DNA of 64,000 bases from Bartonella apihabitans (GCF_030758755.1 NZ_CP132387.1:930001-994000), one strand, 5' to 3'. Shown: positions 1-10,904, counted from the stretch's first letter. Notes: generated from the letters alone by a model not told the origin. Numbers and translations are program-made.

Positions 1-257
1 CGGTCAGCAACAGGAATTTGATAATAGTCAGGATGAATTTCAGAGAACGCAAGAAATCCGTGGCGATTACCGCCATATTCAACGAATGCAGCTTGCAGAG
101 AAGGTTCAACCCGCGTTACGCGAGCCAGATAGATATTTCCTTTTATTAGTTTTTTGTGTTCGGATTCAAAATCGAATTCTTCAATCCTGTTACCACGAAC
201 AACAACCACGCGAGTTTCCTCCGGGTGGGAGGCATCGATAAGCATTTTGTTTGACAT
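1..257 (-). CDS. rne: Ribonuclease E, N-terminal fragment
   Basis: The gene is cut by the window edge. Only the first 85 residues are present, starting at the ATG whose complement is 255-257. They read MSNKMLIDASHPEETRVVVV, then an S1-like stretch (about residues 38-85) containing GNIYLARVTRVEPSLQAAFV and GNRHGFLAFSEIHPDYY. This is the typical start of alphaproteobacterial RNase E, the endonuclease that organises the degradosome and matures rRNA and tRNA. The catalytic DNase-I-like part and the C-terminal scaffold lie outside. It is divergent from the amidase gene at 908, as in other Rhizobiales. Confidence 0.93.
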   Translation of the reverse strand, partial: MSNKMLIDASHPEETRVVVVRGNRIEEFDFESEHKKLIKGNIYLARVTRVEPSLQAAFVEYGGNRHGFLAFSEIHPDYYQIPVAD

Positions 258-907
258 TATAGAAAATCCTGCAGGCGACACGTATGGAACAACGGATAGA
301 GGTCTTTGAAAAACCGATCAAAGCCGATGCATACTGTCTGCCGATGGAAAGAAGATTTGCCAACAGACTATAGTGAGAATGGGCGTGCATATCCCCGCTT
401 GCATGTGCCGCGCTTAAAACTACTTCTACTACCAGTTGTGTTCAACTCATATCCAGCAAGTCTCCGGCAAAACGTTTTTAAAATAGTTCGGGATAACCGA
501 ACCAGCGAAACTTAATCATTACAAACTTGCTCCATATTCATTGAAAACATAACGTCAAATGACCTAGGACAGCTAAAGTTTGTAGACTTTTTGGCTGAAA
601 ATGGTTTGAATGAACCGGTTAACCGAAGGTTCATTTATTGTTTTTCCAGCCGTTCAAGACATTTACGCTTTTAAGTCGATATCCTGCCGAACACAAGTAA
701 CTTTATAAAGACGTCTACTTTATTTGCTGGAAAAACATAAATTTGGTGGTTCGCGCAGCGCTCGTGTCCACAGGTGCAGCTGTTATTTTAAGAAAATATT
801 ATCTTAAAATTGCCAAAGACCCTGATTAACGTTTCCGGGATTTGCTAGTTTTTATTTAAATGCTTTAGAACAAAAATTGGAAGTAGAGAAACGAGGGCCA
901 CGCCGCA
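258..907. other. rne / amidase divergent intergenic region
   Basis: About 650 bases separate the divergent rne and amidase starts. I see no convincing gene; a 69-codon open frame at 306-515 has no recognisable protein character. The region should hold both promoters and a long rne leader, which is where RNase E autoregulation acts in other bacteria (knowledge from E. coli, not shown here). Confidence 0.5.
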
Positions 908-2146
908 ATGGATCATGCCGGACAACAAGCAATTGGTATTGGCAATATCGGACAATCAAAATGGCTTGTTTTTATTGTTGCATTTTTCTTAAGTCTTATG
1001 AGCTTTTCTGGTAGATGCAATGCCGGTAGTGAACAATTGGAACTCGTGAACATTAGAGCGGTAGGAGATTTAACGAGAACAAGACTTATTGCGGTATTCT
1101 CGGGCAATCCCGACTACTCCTTACAGTTTCTCGACCACCCGAACCGGCTCGTTGTCAATCTTCCTAGAACGGACTTTTCCTCACAAAAACAGCCTCCGTT
1201 AAAGCTCGGTATGGTTACCGATTTGCGTTACGGAACGTCCGGGCCAAATTCATCAAGAATTATATTGACAACCAACGCCCCTTTCGTAACCGAAAAAGAT
1301 AATATTGAGCAACTTGATAGTGGACTTTGGCAATTGGTCATAGATTTGACCAAGGATAGTGAGGAGAACTTCAAAAAGTTAATCCAAAAACAGCAAACAG
1401 AAAATAATGCGCCGGCACGTGACGATAGAAAAGCTCAACAAAAGCCTTTTCGCGTCGTAATAGATGCCGGCCATGGAGGAATTGATAGCGGGGCTGAAAG
1501 TGTCTCGGGTGTGCTTGAAAAAAACGTTACATTGGCGTTTGCGCGCACATTACGCGATGAACTGGAAAAAAACGTCAATTTGCAGGTATTTTTGACACGT
1601 GATTCCGATATTTTTCTGAGACTTAACGAGCGGGTTCAAAAAGCGCGTGATTATGGTGCCGATCTGTTCATTTCTATCCATGCCGATACAATAAATATGA
1701 CATCGATGCGTGGCGCAACAGTTTATACAATTTCGGATCGCGCATCTGACGATTTGGCAAAAGCTTTGGCGGAAAGAGAGAATAAAGCTGATCTGGTTGA
1801 CGGTTTACCGGCTGACGAATCTCCCGAGGTGACTGATATTCTGATCGATCTTGCAAGACGGGAGACATTGTCTTTTTCGGTGAATTTTGCCGATCGTGTA
1901 GTTTCAAGTCTCTTGGAAGATAATATAAACCTTATAAAAAATCCGCATCGCTATGCCGGTTTTCAGGTTCTAAAAGCCCCCGACATTCCATCGGTTCTCA
2001 TTGAAATCGGATATTTATCGAATAAGGATGACGAGAAGCTCATTTCGGATCCCGTTTGGAGGAGACAAGCAGCAAGCGCAATTGCGACAGCTGTGCAACA
2101 ATTTGCAAATTATAGGACCCGTAACGGGAATAATCCACAGCCATGA
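908..2146 (+). CDS. ami: N-acetylmuramoyl-L-alanine amidase (AmiC type)
   Basis: Periplasmic zinc amidase that cuts the amide bond between MurNAc and the stem peptide to separate daughter cells. The 412-residue protein has a hydrophobic signal segment (about residues 19-40, ending near RCNAGS), an AMIN-type peptidoglycan-targeting domain (about 45-145), a charged linker, and an Amidase_3 domain from about residue 180. That domain shows VVIDAGHGGIDSGA (first zinc His), a conserved Glu in VLEKNVTLAFA, SIHAD (third ligand) and EIGYLSN (catalytic Glu). The order rne-ami-mrcA is standard in Brucella and Bartonella. The start at 908 leaves a longish N-terminal stretch before the signal segment; a later start is possible. 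Confidence 0.93.
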   Translation: MDHAGQQAIGIGNIGQSKWLVFIVAFFLSLMSFSGRCNAGSEQLELVNIRAVGDLTRTRLIAVFSGNPDYSLQFLDHPNRLVVNLPRTDFSSQKQPPLKLGMVTDLRYGTSGPNSSRIILTTNAPFVTEKDNIEQLDSGLWQLVIDLTKDSEENFKKLIQKQQTENNAPARDDRKAQQKPFRVVIDAGHGGIDSGAESVSGVLEKNVTLAFARTLRDELEKNVNLQVFLTRDSDIFLRLNERVQKARDYGADLFISIHADTINMTSMRGATVYTISDRASDDLAKALAERENKADLVDGLPADESPEVTDILIDLARRETLSFSVNFADRVVSSLLEDNINLIKNPHRYAGFQVLKAPDIPSVLIEIGYLSNKDDEKLISDPVWRRQAASAIATAVQQFANYRTRNGNNPQP

Positions 2147-2312
2147 TAAAAATGCTTGAGAAAAACGAGAGCGATAGTCTTAACTTTGACATTAAAATAC
2201 TAAATAGTGCATTTAGCCTTGTTTCTAACGAAATTCCAGTGCACACGCATCGGGTTTTACCAATAAAGGTCTCGCATAAAGCGGGTACGGGAGAAAGCGA
2301 CATCCGGTTATT

Positions 2313-4783
2313 ATGATGAAGTTTTTTAGAATTTTTCTTGCCGCTGGAGTTACTCTCAGCCTGGGCACATATTTAATCGGCTTGGCAAGCGCCGAGAATG
2401 AACAGCAAGGCGACGAGCTTCCGGATTATCAGGTGCTCGCCGATTACGAGCCGCCCGTTATGACCCGCGTTCACGCTGCAGATGGTGGCCTCATGGCAGA
2501 ATTTGCGACGAATCGTCGACTTTATCTGCCAATTCAATCGGTTCCCGATTTAGTGAAATTTGCATTTATTTCTGCCGAAGACAAAAATTTTTACACCCAT
2601 TTCGGTCTTGATCCGGAAGGGCTTGCACGAGCCTTGGTAAGCAACGTCAAAAATATTGGTTCCGGTCGCAGACCTGAAGGTGCTTCGACAATCACCCAAC
2701 AGGTTGCAAAAAATTTCCTTTTGAGTTCCGACGCCACGATGGAGCGTAAAATCAAGGAAGCCATATTGGCAATGCGTATCGAACGGGCTTATTCCAAAGA
2801 TCGTATTCTCGAACTCTATCTGAACGAAATTTATCTGGGACGTGGCGCTTATGGTATTGCCGCTGCTGCACTTACCTATTTCAATAAGTCGGTGAACGAG
2901 CTTACATTAGAAGAATGTGCCTATCTTGCATCCCTTCCAAAGGGCCGAGCAATTACGATCCTTTCAAACATACCCAGCGTGCTCTCGACCGTAGAAACTG
3001 GGTAATTGATCGTATGGTTGAAAATGGCTATGCGACGCAGGCGCAAGGCGAGCAGGCAAAACTGAAACCTTTGGGAATCTCGCTGCGTGGTGACGATTTA
3101 TATATTTTTGCGGCAGATTATTTTACCGAAGAAGTTCGTCGGCAATTAATCAACCGTTATGGTTCAAAAACCTTGTATGAGGGTGGCTTATCTGTTCGCA
3201 CAACTCTGGATCCGAATTTACAAGTTCAGGCCCGTCGGGCATTGCAGGACGGTCTAGTCAAATACGACCAGAACCATGGTTGGCGCGGAGCTTATAAACA
3301 CATCGACATTTCTGATGATTGGGGTGTCGCCTTGGGAGATGTCAGCGGCTTTAGCGATGTTCCGGAATGGCGTTTGGCTGTCGTTCTGTCCGTTTCGCCG
3401 GATAAAGTAAAAATCGGTTTGCAACCAAAACGTGAAGTATCGGGCGCACTTTCGGCCGAGCGCGATGTGGCCACAATTACCGCAAGCGATATGAAATGGG
3501 CTTACCGAATGGTCGGCAAGAACGACCGCCGCTCTTCAGCTTCAAATCCTGGTGGTGTTCTGCAGGTTGGTGATGTGATTTTTGTCGAGAAAAAGCCGGG
3601 AAGCGAAGACGCTTATTTGCTCCGCCAGCCACCTAAAATTGAAGGTGCAATGGTTGTTATGGAGCCAAGAACAGGACGTGTTTTGGCAATGGTTGGCGGG
3701 TTCTCGTTTGCTGAATCCGAGTTCAACCGTGCAACCCAAGCCTATCGGCAACCCGGTTCTTCTTTTAAACCCTTCGTTTATGCGGCAGCGCTTGATAACG
3801 GTTATACACCGGCTTCGGTTGTGCTCGATGGGCCTGTGGAAATCAAACAGCCGAATGGCGAAGTGTGGCGACCAAAGAATTATGGCGGGACATTCGCCGG
3901 CCCGTCGACTTTACGTTATGGTATCGAACATTCACGCAATTTGATGACAGTCCGCTTGGCAAACGATCTCGGTATGCCGATTGTGTCAGAATATGCGGAA
4001 CGTTTCGGAATTTATGACAAATTGCAACCTTACCTTCCTATGGCGTTAGGGGCAGGGGAAACAACGGTATTGCGCATGGTTACCGCTTATTCGGTTATCG
4101 CCAATGGTGGCCGCTCCATTTCACCGTCCCTTATAGACCGCATTCAGGATCGATATGGTGCGACGATTTATCGGCATGACCAACGTAAATGCGAGGCATG
4201 CAACGTAAAGAGCTGGGATAACCAGCCCGAACCAACATTGATAGATGAGCGGGATCAGGTGCTCGATCCTATGACAGCCTATCAGATTACATCGATGATG
4301 GAAGGTGTGGTTCAACGCGGCACGGCTGCACGCCTTGCATATCTTAATCGTCATATTGCGGGTAAAACCGGAACCACGAACGACTCGAAAGATGCGTGGT
4401 TTATGGGCTTTACTCCCAATATCGTTGTTGGTGTGTTTATCGGCTATGACCAGCCTTCAACACTCGGATATGGTGGTACCGGAAGTTCTCTTGCGGTTCC
4501 TGTATTCGGTGAATTTATGGAGAACGCTATGAAAGGCGTTCCCGACGTTGATTTTAAAATACCGGATGGCATGATGCAAATTGCTATTGATCGCAAAACC
4601 GGTATGCGTGCGGAACCCGGAAATAGCAATGTGATTGTCGAAGCCTTCAAACCAGGTACTGGTCCGGCCGATGTTTATCAGGTTATTGGCGGAACGACAT
4701 CCTTTAAAGAAGGGGTGCCGGTTGCGCCGACGTCTCCTCAAGTCAATAAAGCTATTCAAAGTGGAGCCGATGGCCTTTATTGA
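2313..4783 (+). CDS. mrcA: Penicillin-binding protein 1A (frame fault at 2942-2946)
   Basis: Bifunctional class A PBP that polymerises glycan strands and cross-links peptides. One N-terminal membrane anchor (about residues 5-25) precedes a GT51 domain with EDKNFYTHFGLDPEG, GASTITQQVAKNF and KDRILELYLNEIYLG. The transpeptidase domain has PGSSFKPF (catalytic Ser, near 3760), HSRN (SxN motif) and GKTGTTND (KTG motif, near 4365). The frame starting at 2313 runs off after LASLPKG and stops at 3003-3005. The rest (PSNYDPFKHTQRALDRRNWV onward) is one base out of phase. Adding one base to GGGCC at 2942-2946 restores a single protein of about 823 residues with the family's usual LPKGPSNYDPF junction. 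All catalytic motifs downstream are intact, so I treat this as a base error or a very recent lesion. Confidence 0.9.
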
Positions 4784-4940
4784 AAATTGCCTTTTGACAA
4801 AAATGACATCATGTGGATATTGCTGCACAATTGTTGTCGGACAAATGACGTTCAAAGCGGAAAAGTTGAATTCGCTATTGTAACGGAACATAGGCCCGAC
4901 AACGAACACCAAAATAAATGATCAGGAAAAAGACATAACA

Positions 4941-6069
4941 ATGCGAGCAGAAATCGAAACTTTGGTTGAAGAAATCAAGCAGGCTATTGGCTTGCTGAGG
5001 AGGCATCTTTGACTGGGATCAGTCGGTAAAACGCCTGGAATATCTCAACGAAAAAGCTGAAGATCCCAGTTTGTGGGACGATGCCGCAAAAGCGCAGGAA
5101 CTTATGCGCGAACGTCAGCGACTGGACGACGGTATTAATAATATCAAACATCTGACGCAAACACTGAACGACAACATCGAATTGATCTCCATGGGAGAAG
5201 AAGAAGGTGATGACGACATTGTCAGAGATGCCGAATTATCGATACATGCCCTCAAAGGTGAACTCGATAAACGCCAGATCGAAATGTTGTTATCCGGTGA
5301 AGTGGATGCCAATGACACTTATCTCGAAATTCACGCTGGTGCTGGTGGTACAGAAAGTCAGGACTGGGCTTCTATGCTCCTTCGCATGTATACCAGATGG
5401 GCAGAAAAACACTCGATGAAAGTTGAAGTGCTGGAAGTTCATGATGGCGAAGAAGCAGGAATAAAATCCGCAACTATACTTGTGAAAGGTCATAACGCTT
5501 ACGGTATGCTTAAAACCGAGTCAGGAGTACATCGTCTGGTTCGTATTTCTCCATATGACTCCAATGCAAGGCGCCATACGTCTTTTGCCAGCGTCTGGGT
5601 CTATCCGGTTATTGATGACAATATAGAAGTGGATGTTTCGGAAGCGGACGTACGCATTGACACATATCGTTCGTCAGGTGCCGGTGGGCAGCACATTAAC
5701 ACAACAGATTCGGCGGTGCGCATCACGCACCTGAAAACCGGTATTGTCGTACAGTGTCAAGCTGAACGCTCCCAACATAAAAACCGTGCTACAGCTTGGG
5801 CCATGTTAAGAGCGCGCCTTTATGAAGAAGAGTTGAAACGTCGTGAAGACGAAGCCAACGCGCTGGAAGCATCCAAGACAGAAATCGGCTGGGGCCATCA
5901 AATCCGTTCTTATGTTTTACAGCCTTATCAGCTTGTAAAAGATTTGCGCACCGGTGTGGAAAACACCGATCCACAAGCCGTGCTTGATGGTGACCTTGAT
6001 GAATTCATGGAAGCGGCGCTTGCTCAAAAGATCAAAGGTGGTGTCGAGCATGTTGAAGATGTTACCTGA
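4941..6069 (+). CDS. prfB: Peptide chain release factor 2 (programmed +1 frameshift)
   Basis: Releases peptides at UGA and UAA stops. The frame opens at ATG 4941 (MRAEIETLVEEIKQAIGLLR), reaches an in-frame TGA at 5010-5012 (codon 24), and continues one base forward at GAC 5011 as DWDQSVKRLEYLNEKAEDPS. The coding region therefore needs the classical RF2 recoding event. Domain 3 carries GAGGQHINTTDSAVRITH with the peptidyl-hydrolysis GGQ (near 5682). At the stop-recognition tripeptide the sequence reads SPYDSNARRHTSF, with SPY where E. coli RF2 has SPF; I recall SPY as usual in alphaproteobacteria. Total about 375 residues, normal for RF2. Confidence 0.96.
4998..5013 (+). promoter_or_regulatory. 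prfB: prfB autoregulatory +1 recoding site
   Basis: The bases read AGGAGG (4998-5003), three bases, CTT (5007-5009), TGA (5010-5012), C. This has the layout of the E. coli RF2 site: an internal Shine-Dalgarno-like element three bases before the slippery CTT, and a poor UGA-C stop context. When RF2 is scarce the ribosome slips from CUU to UUU and reads on, so RF2 controls its own level. The element here is a perfect AGGAGG. Confidence 0.95.
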
Positions 6070-6082
6070 CATCTTCAACATG
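6049..6082 (+). terminator. Long hairpin spanning the prfB stop codon
   Basis: A perfect 14-base-pair stem (6049-6062 with 6069-6082) closes a 6-base loop; the prfB stop TGA (6067-6069) sits at the loop/stem edge. Only a weak T-rich tail (aattta) follows. It could be a terminator or a 3' stabiliser of the prfB message. Confidence 0.5.
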
Positions 6083-6255
6083 AATTTAACAAGAATTGGA
6101 ACGCACCATTTTAGGTTATAATATTGGGCTTCAATTCGACGAATTTTTTATATCAGTTCGCGGGTTGAAGTATATTTTGCGGCTGAACTGTATATCGCGA
6201 GCAACCTGATTTCTAACAATCGGCTATAAAGATCGTTAAGGCGGGATAAAACAGG

Positions 6256-6477
6256 TTAACCACGTGGCCCTGTTATTATGGGATCAATGCCGGCATAAGG
6301 TTTTAAGACAATATTTTCTGTTTTTGGAACCGAAACCTTGGGCATAGCCGGAAGAGATTGATGAAAATAGGGCTTTTTTGCATCTGTTTCTTTTGTCAGT
6401 TCTTTTGCTGTTGTAGCAACCGACATTGCTGCAAACAAAACCGATGTTAGAACCAGAATCTTTGCAAAATAGTGCAT
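6256..6477 (-). CDS. Small exported protein of unknown function
   Basis: A 73-residue protein opening with MHYFAKILVLTSVLFAAMSV, a clean Sec signal peptide with likely cleavage after TTA at about residue 24. The mature part (about 50 residues) is rich in Lys and Pro, lacks Cys, and ends IDPIITGPRG. I do not recognise the family. It lies 70 bases downstream of the bcp gene on the same strand and may be co-transcribed or have its own promoter in the AT-rich gap. Signal peptide and position argue for a real gene. Confidence 0.6.
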   Translation of the reverse strand: MHYFAKILVLTSVLFAAMSVATTAKELTKETDAKKPYFHQSLPAMPKVSVPKTENIVLKPYAGIDPIITGPRG

Positions 6478-6547
6478 ATTTTCATCTTCCCTGTTCAGTT
6501 TTAATTAACACACTAAAAAGTTAACAAAGTCCTAACGATTGTTATTT

Positions 6548-7018
6548 TCAAGCAATTGTCGTCGCCTTCTCCAATACAGCTTTGGCATGGCCGGGAACTT
6601 TAACTTTTCTCCAGATTTCAGCAATTTTACCGTTTTTGTCGATCAAAAATGTCGTGCGTTCGACGCCCATATATTTGCGTCCATACATCGACTTTTCCAC
6701 CCATACACCATATTTCTGAAGTGTTGTTTTTTGTTCGTCGGAAACAAGGATAAGCTGAAGATCGTGTTTGCTTATGAATTTATCGTGTTTTTCAGCCTTG
6801 TCCGGCGACATTCCGATAATTGTTACGCCAATTTTGTCGAACTCGGGCCGAAGTTCCGTAAAGTCATGTGCTTCCAGTGTGCAGCCGCTGGTATCATCTT
6901 TCGGATAGAAATAAAGTACAACAGGATGCCCCCGCAATTCGGATAAAGTTTGTGTCTTTCCACTATCGCGAGGCAAATTGAAATCAGGTGCAACATCGCC
7001 TTTTTGTAAACCTGCCAT
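6548..7018 (-). CDS. bcp: Thioredoxin-dependent peroxiredoxin, Bcp/PrxQ family
   Basis: Cytosolic thiol peroxidase that reduces H2O2 and organic hydroperoxides. The 156-residue length fits the family. The thioredoxin fold is recognisable from GDVAPDFNLPRDSG, VVLYFYPKDDTSGCTLEA (peroxidatic Cys near residue 47), YGVWVEKSMYGRKYMGVERT and the final VKVPGHAKAVLE. The position five residues after the peroxidatic Cys, where E. coli Bcp has its resolving Cys, is His (GCTLEAHDF), so this is a 1-Cys-like variant. I recall rhizobial homologues also lacking that Cys. Divergent from the large envelope gene at 7130. Confidence 0.93.
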   Translation of the reverse strand: MAGLQKGDVAPDFNLPRDSGKTQTLSELRGHPVVLYFYPKDDTSGCTLEAHDFTELRPEFDKIGVTIIGMSPDKAEKHDKFISKHDLQLILVSDEQKTTLQKYGVWVEKSMYGRKYMGVERTTFLIDKNGKIAEIWRKVKVPGHAKAVLEKATTIA

Positions 7019-7129
7019 TATAATTACCTTTCTTCTGTGGGTAGAACGAAAATTGAATTAGAAACCATAAGAATCAACATTATTCGGTGCTATAAAGAGT
7101 CTTACGATATTAATCCTACATCGTAAAAT

Positions 7130-10100
7130 GTGATTACAGAGATAAATGGGGTTGATTGCAATTTGTCAGATCCACATGAAGAGATTCGCTTTAAAAAAAG
7201 CGAGATAAAGAGCCTCGACCAATTTCCGTCAGCACAAGATAGCGATGGCGTGACGGTTGATACACCACGTCGACGCAAAACATTGGCAAGGCGCTTTTTC
7301 CATATCATTTTGTGGGCTATTATTATCGTTATATTATTGTTGGCGCTGATCTTTTCTCTATTGAAAGTAGGCATTAGCGGCAAATATTTGACGCAAAAAA
7401 TGCAGGCAACGCTTACCCAGCAGTTAGGTGATTACGCACGTGTAAAAATCACCGATGCTCGTCTTTCATTGGACGAGGACTATCATCTTGCATTGGAAAC
7501 ACAAAATGTCATGTTGGATGATATCAAGGATGGCGTAAAAGTAGACCAGATCGGGGTTTTTCGCGTTGGCTTTTCCTCATGGGCTCTTCTGATGGGGAAA
7601 TTGCAGATAGCGCAGATCGAACTTCACGATGCCAACGTCCTCTTGCCGCAAACGGGCGGACCGGGCTTTTTTGAGCAATTACCAAAAGATGAATATGGGC
7701 GCATTGACCCTGACGCAACGTCCAAAGCACTGTTCTCGGCTTTCGATAGTGGTGCCGATAAATTGCGTTCAATGTCAATCAATGTACTCGTTTTGAAGAA
7801 CATTTCTCTGCATATGCCCGGCGATAATGGCGCAATATTGGGAATAAAAGATTTTGATTTGCGCACACGCTGGAGAACGGCCGCACTTTTATCTTCCCTG
7901 ACGTGGAACGGTGAAAAAATTGGCGTTACAGCAAATGCAAACTACGTCAGCCGACATGCTACCGACATAACGCTTGAGGTCAAATCTTTCCCCCTCCATT
8001 TAGGCGCAGCCGATGATGTTTCACCATTTTTACCAAATGGTCACACAAATAATGGGCATTTCAGATTGAAGGGAAAAGCCAATCTGGCAGTCGAGGCTCA
8101 TCGTGTGTCATTAGCAGATGAACCGGTGGTGCGCACATCGCTTGTGATGGCTGATGGCGTTATGGACTTTGGAACAGAACAAAATATTCCTTCAAAAATC
8201 GATTTAAATCTGTTGCACACACCTCACAGCGGTAAAATCGAAGTCGAAACGTCATTGTTGACAATCGGCGGGCTCACTTTGCCGTTTAACGGTGCATTGG
8301 GGATTACCCCAGATGATAAAGAAACAGGAAAGCCGGTTAATGATTATCGTTTCGAAATTGTTGCCCAACATGCAGTCAGTGCCTCGAACGAGGTTCCCGA
8401 TATAGCACTCAGATTCGAGATAAAGCTCGCTGGCCAGTACAATATTGGCGATAAAAAAGTAACGATGGATGAAATAACCATCAATACGCCGCATGGTAAT
8501 TTGATGGGGCAGGGTAGTCTCAAATTCGGGAACGGTCCCCCCGAAACGATCTTTGTTCTTCGTGTTCCTCAAATGGATGTAGCTGAAGCAAAACAACTTT
8601 GGCCGGTCAATCTATCTCCGGGAGCAAGGCGATGGGTTGTTTCCCATATTTTCGGCGGTCAGTTAAAAAACGGTTCTATCGAAATAGCCTTGCCGCAAGG
8701 ATATTTTCAATCGGGAATACCGACAGGAACAATTTCAGGAAATGAAATAAAAATCAGGACAGAAATCTTGAATACGCGCTCTGATCTTGTTGGAGAATTA
8801 CCAGCTTTGCGAGATGCGTCCGGTAATATCGCCATTGACGGGATGACGACAACTATCACGCTTGACAAGGGGGTAAGCTATTTATCCGACGGACGTAAAA
8901 TTGAAGCAACAGACGGAACGATGGTTATTCCTTGGGGGCCTCAACGGCCGGTTTATGCCGATATGAACCTGACAGCACATAGCGAGATTGATGCAGCCGG
9001 AGAGATGATTGGCTATGCACCGATCAATGCCCGCCATCGTTTGCCGTTCAACCCTGATCATGCAGAGGGCAATGTAGAAGTTGATCTTGATCTCCGCTTT
9101 CCGGTAACGCGTGATAATCCACGAGGTGAAATAACTTATAACGCTAATGTCAATTTCAGTAATTTTTCCATTCCGGACCCGATTGAAAACAATCTGGTCA
9201 GCAATGCTTCCGGTACAGCTAATGTTACAAAATCGGGTATTGTTCTGGAAGCGAATGGCTTGCTCAATGACTTTCCTGCCCAAATCAAGCTTGTACAGCC
9301 GTTTGATAACTCGAATTTACAAAAAAGCGAAAAAATTACGCTCAATATTGATGATTCAATTCGGGCAAAACATTTCTCGTTCCTCAATAACTTTCTATCA
9401 GGGCCGGTTAATATAGAGGTCGGGCAGGATAATAATGGAAAACGCCATTTTAATGCAGATCTCACCAATGCCGAGCTGGAATTTTCATGGGCAGGCTGGA
9501 AAAAAGGCAAAGGCATGGCTGCGCGTGCCCAATTTGATATGCCATCAAATATAAAAGACAAACCTGACTATACAATAGAAAATTTCTCTTTATCCGGTCA
9601 GAATCTGGATGTAGCTGGTCAAATCCATATCAAGGACAAACAACTTGCAAGTGCTGAATTCAGCAAAGCCAATTTAAGTCGAAACGACGATTTGGGATTG
9701 AAAATTATCAGTTCCGGAAAAACCTATCATATAGAAGCGACCGGAAAAAGTTACGATGGACGCGCCTTGATCCAGCAAATGGGAAAAACACAAAATTCGA
9801 ATTCCAATGATAAAACAGCCATATCTTTGAATGCATCCATAGGAAGCCTTGCGGGTTTTTATGGGGAAGAACTTGATAACGTTAAGGCGACTTACGAAAT
9901 AACCGAGCAAAAAGCTGCGCAATTTTCATTAAGCGGAACGACCCATAGTCGCAGGTCTGTCAACGTCGAGACACAAAAAAGTCAGGGGCGACAAACGATC
10001 TCGGCAAAAAGCAATGATGCCGGAGCATTGATGCGATTTATGAATTATTATGACAAAATTCGCGGTGGTGATCTGAAAGCCGATTTAACGTCATCTTCCG

Positions 10101-10589
10101 GCCAACCGTTATCCGGTCGCGTCAGTATCAGGAACTTTGCGGTGGTCGACGAACCGAGATTGGCTGCGATTGTCTCCTCACGACCAAGTGGCGGTGGTAA
10201 AAGTTTGAATGAAGCCGTAAGAGGTAAAATTAACAGTTCGAGTATCGGTTTTGACCTTGCTTATGCCCACATTGCAAAGGGTGATAATTATCTGGTTCTT
10301 GATAAAGGTGTCCTGAGAGCAACCGACAGTCGGTGCAACTTTTCAAGGAGTTCTTTACGATGTCTCGGGAAATATGTCGATCACCGGTACTTTTATGCCG
10401 GCTTATGGTTTGAACCGTTTGTTTGGAGATCTGCCAATTATAGGGCAAGTGTTAGGAAATGGCCGCGACCGTGGATTGATCGGAATTACTTTTAAGATTG
10501 AAGGCAAGGCGAAGCACCCGCAAGTTATGGTCAATCCGATTTCTGTGATCGCACCCGGTATTTTCAGGTCGATATTCGAATTCCAATAA
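7130..10589 (+). CDS. Very large AsmA/YhdP-like (DUF3971) envelope protein, frame fault near 10321
   Basis: A protein of about 1150 residues: a charged cytosolic N-terminus (about 1-55, ending RRRKTLARR), one membrane segment (FFHIILWAIIIVILLLALIF), then a long periplasmic part made of beta-strand-like repeats, as in YhdP/AsmA/TamB-type proteins thought to bridge inner and outer membranes for lipid transport. The frame from 7130 continues to 10495, but after GVLRA (about 10320) the protein ceases to make sense. The conserved AsmA-like C-terminus (TVGATFQGVLYDVSGNMSIT, then GTFMPAYGLNRLFG) continues in the next frame to 10589. One base too many around 10321-10325 (gcaaccg) explains this. The start is GTG 7130; an ATG at 7128 meets TGA at once. 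Confidence 0.8.
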
Positions 10590-10881
10590 GCCTTTCTAAT
10601 GGAGAACGTGGGTGAATTATCAGTGTGTCTTGTTAACGGAGTAGTCTGTTTCCGGTTTTTTAATGTTGCTCGACGAACCGGATTGAAGCAGAAACAGTTA
10701 GATTTTAAGCCTGCCACATCAATCACGTTAACAAGCGAAATATAACTGTTGAAATATAGGGTAAGCTCTGATGAGACTTTTCTCGTGAATGACGTTCCCA
10801 TGGCCAAGTTATAGAGCTGTTTTGGAATGCGTTATCAAGAACGCAAAAATTTTATTGAAAATGGACTTTTATATAAAAATT

Positions 10882-10904
10882 CTTCCGGCAAGATCTGCCG
10901 GAAG
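10882..10904 (-). terminator. Rho-independent terminator of tyrS
   Basis: A perfect 9-base-pair stem (cttccggca at 10882-10890 with tgccggaag at 10896-10904) has a 5-base loop. On the minus strand it is followed by AATTTTTATAT. It lies 35 bases past the tyrS stop; the plus-strand side also has a short T run, so it may work both ways. Confidence 0.85.

Noticed and set aside
306-515. 69-codon ORF in the rne-ami gap.
   Set aside because: No recognisable motif and no convincing start signal; likely part of the rne leader region.
2939-2945. A_AAG_GGC at the mrcA frameshift fits the X_XXY_YYZ pattern of a programmed -1 slip, which would restore the exact protein.
   Set aside because: Programmed frameshifting is unknown for this gene, no stimulatory stem is evident, and the same one-base loss in a GGGCCC context occurs in sufB and nuoH where no slippery heptamer exists. 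A common error or lesion explains all three better.
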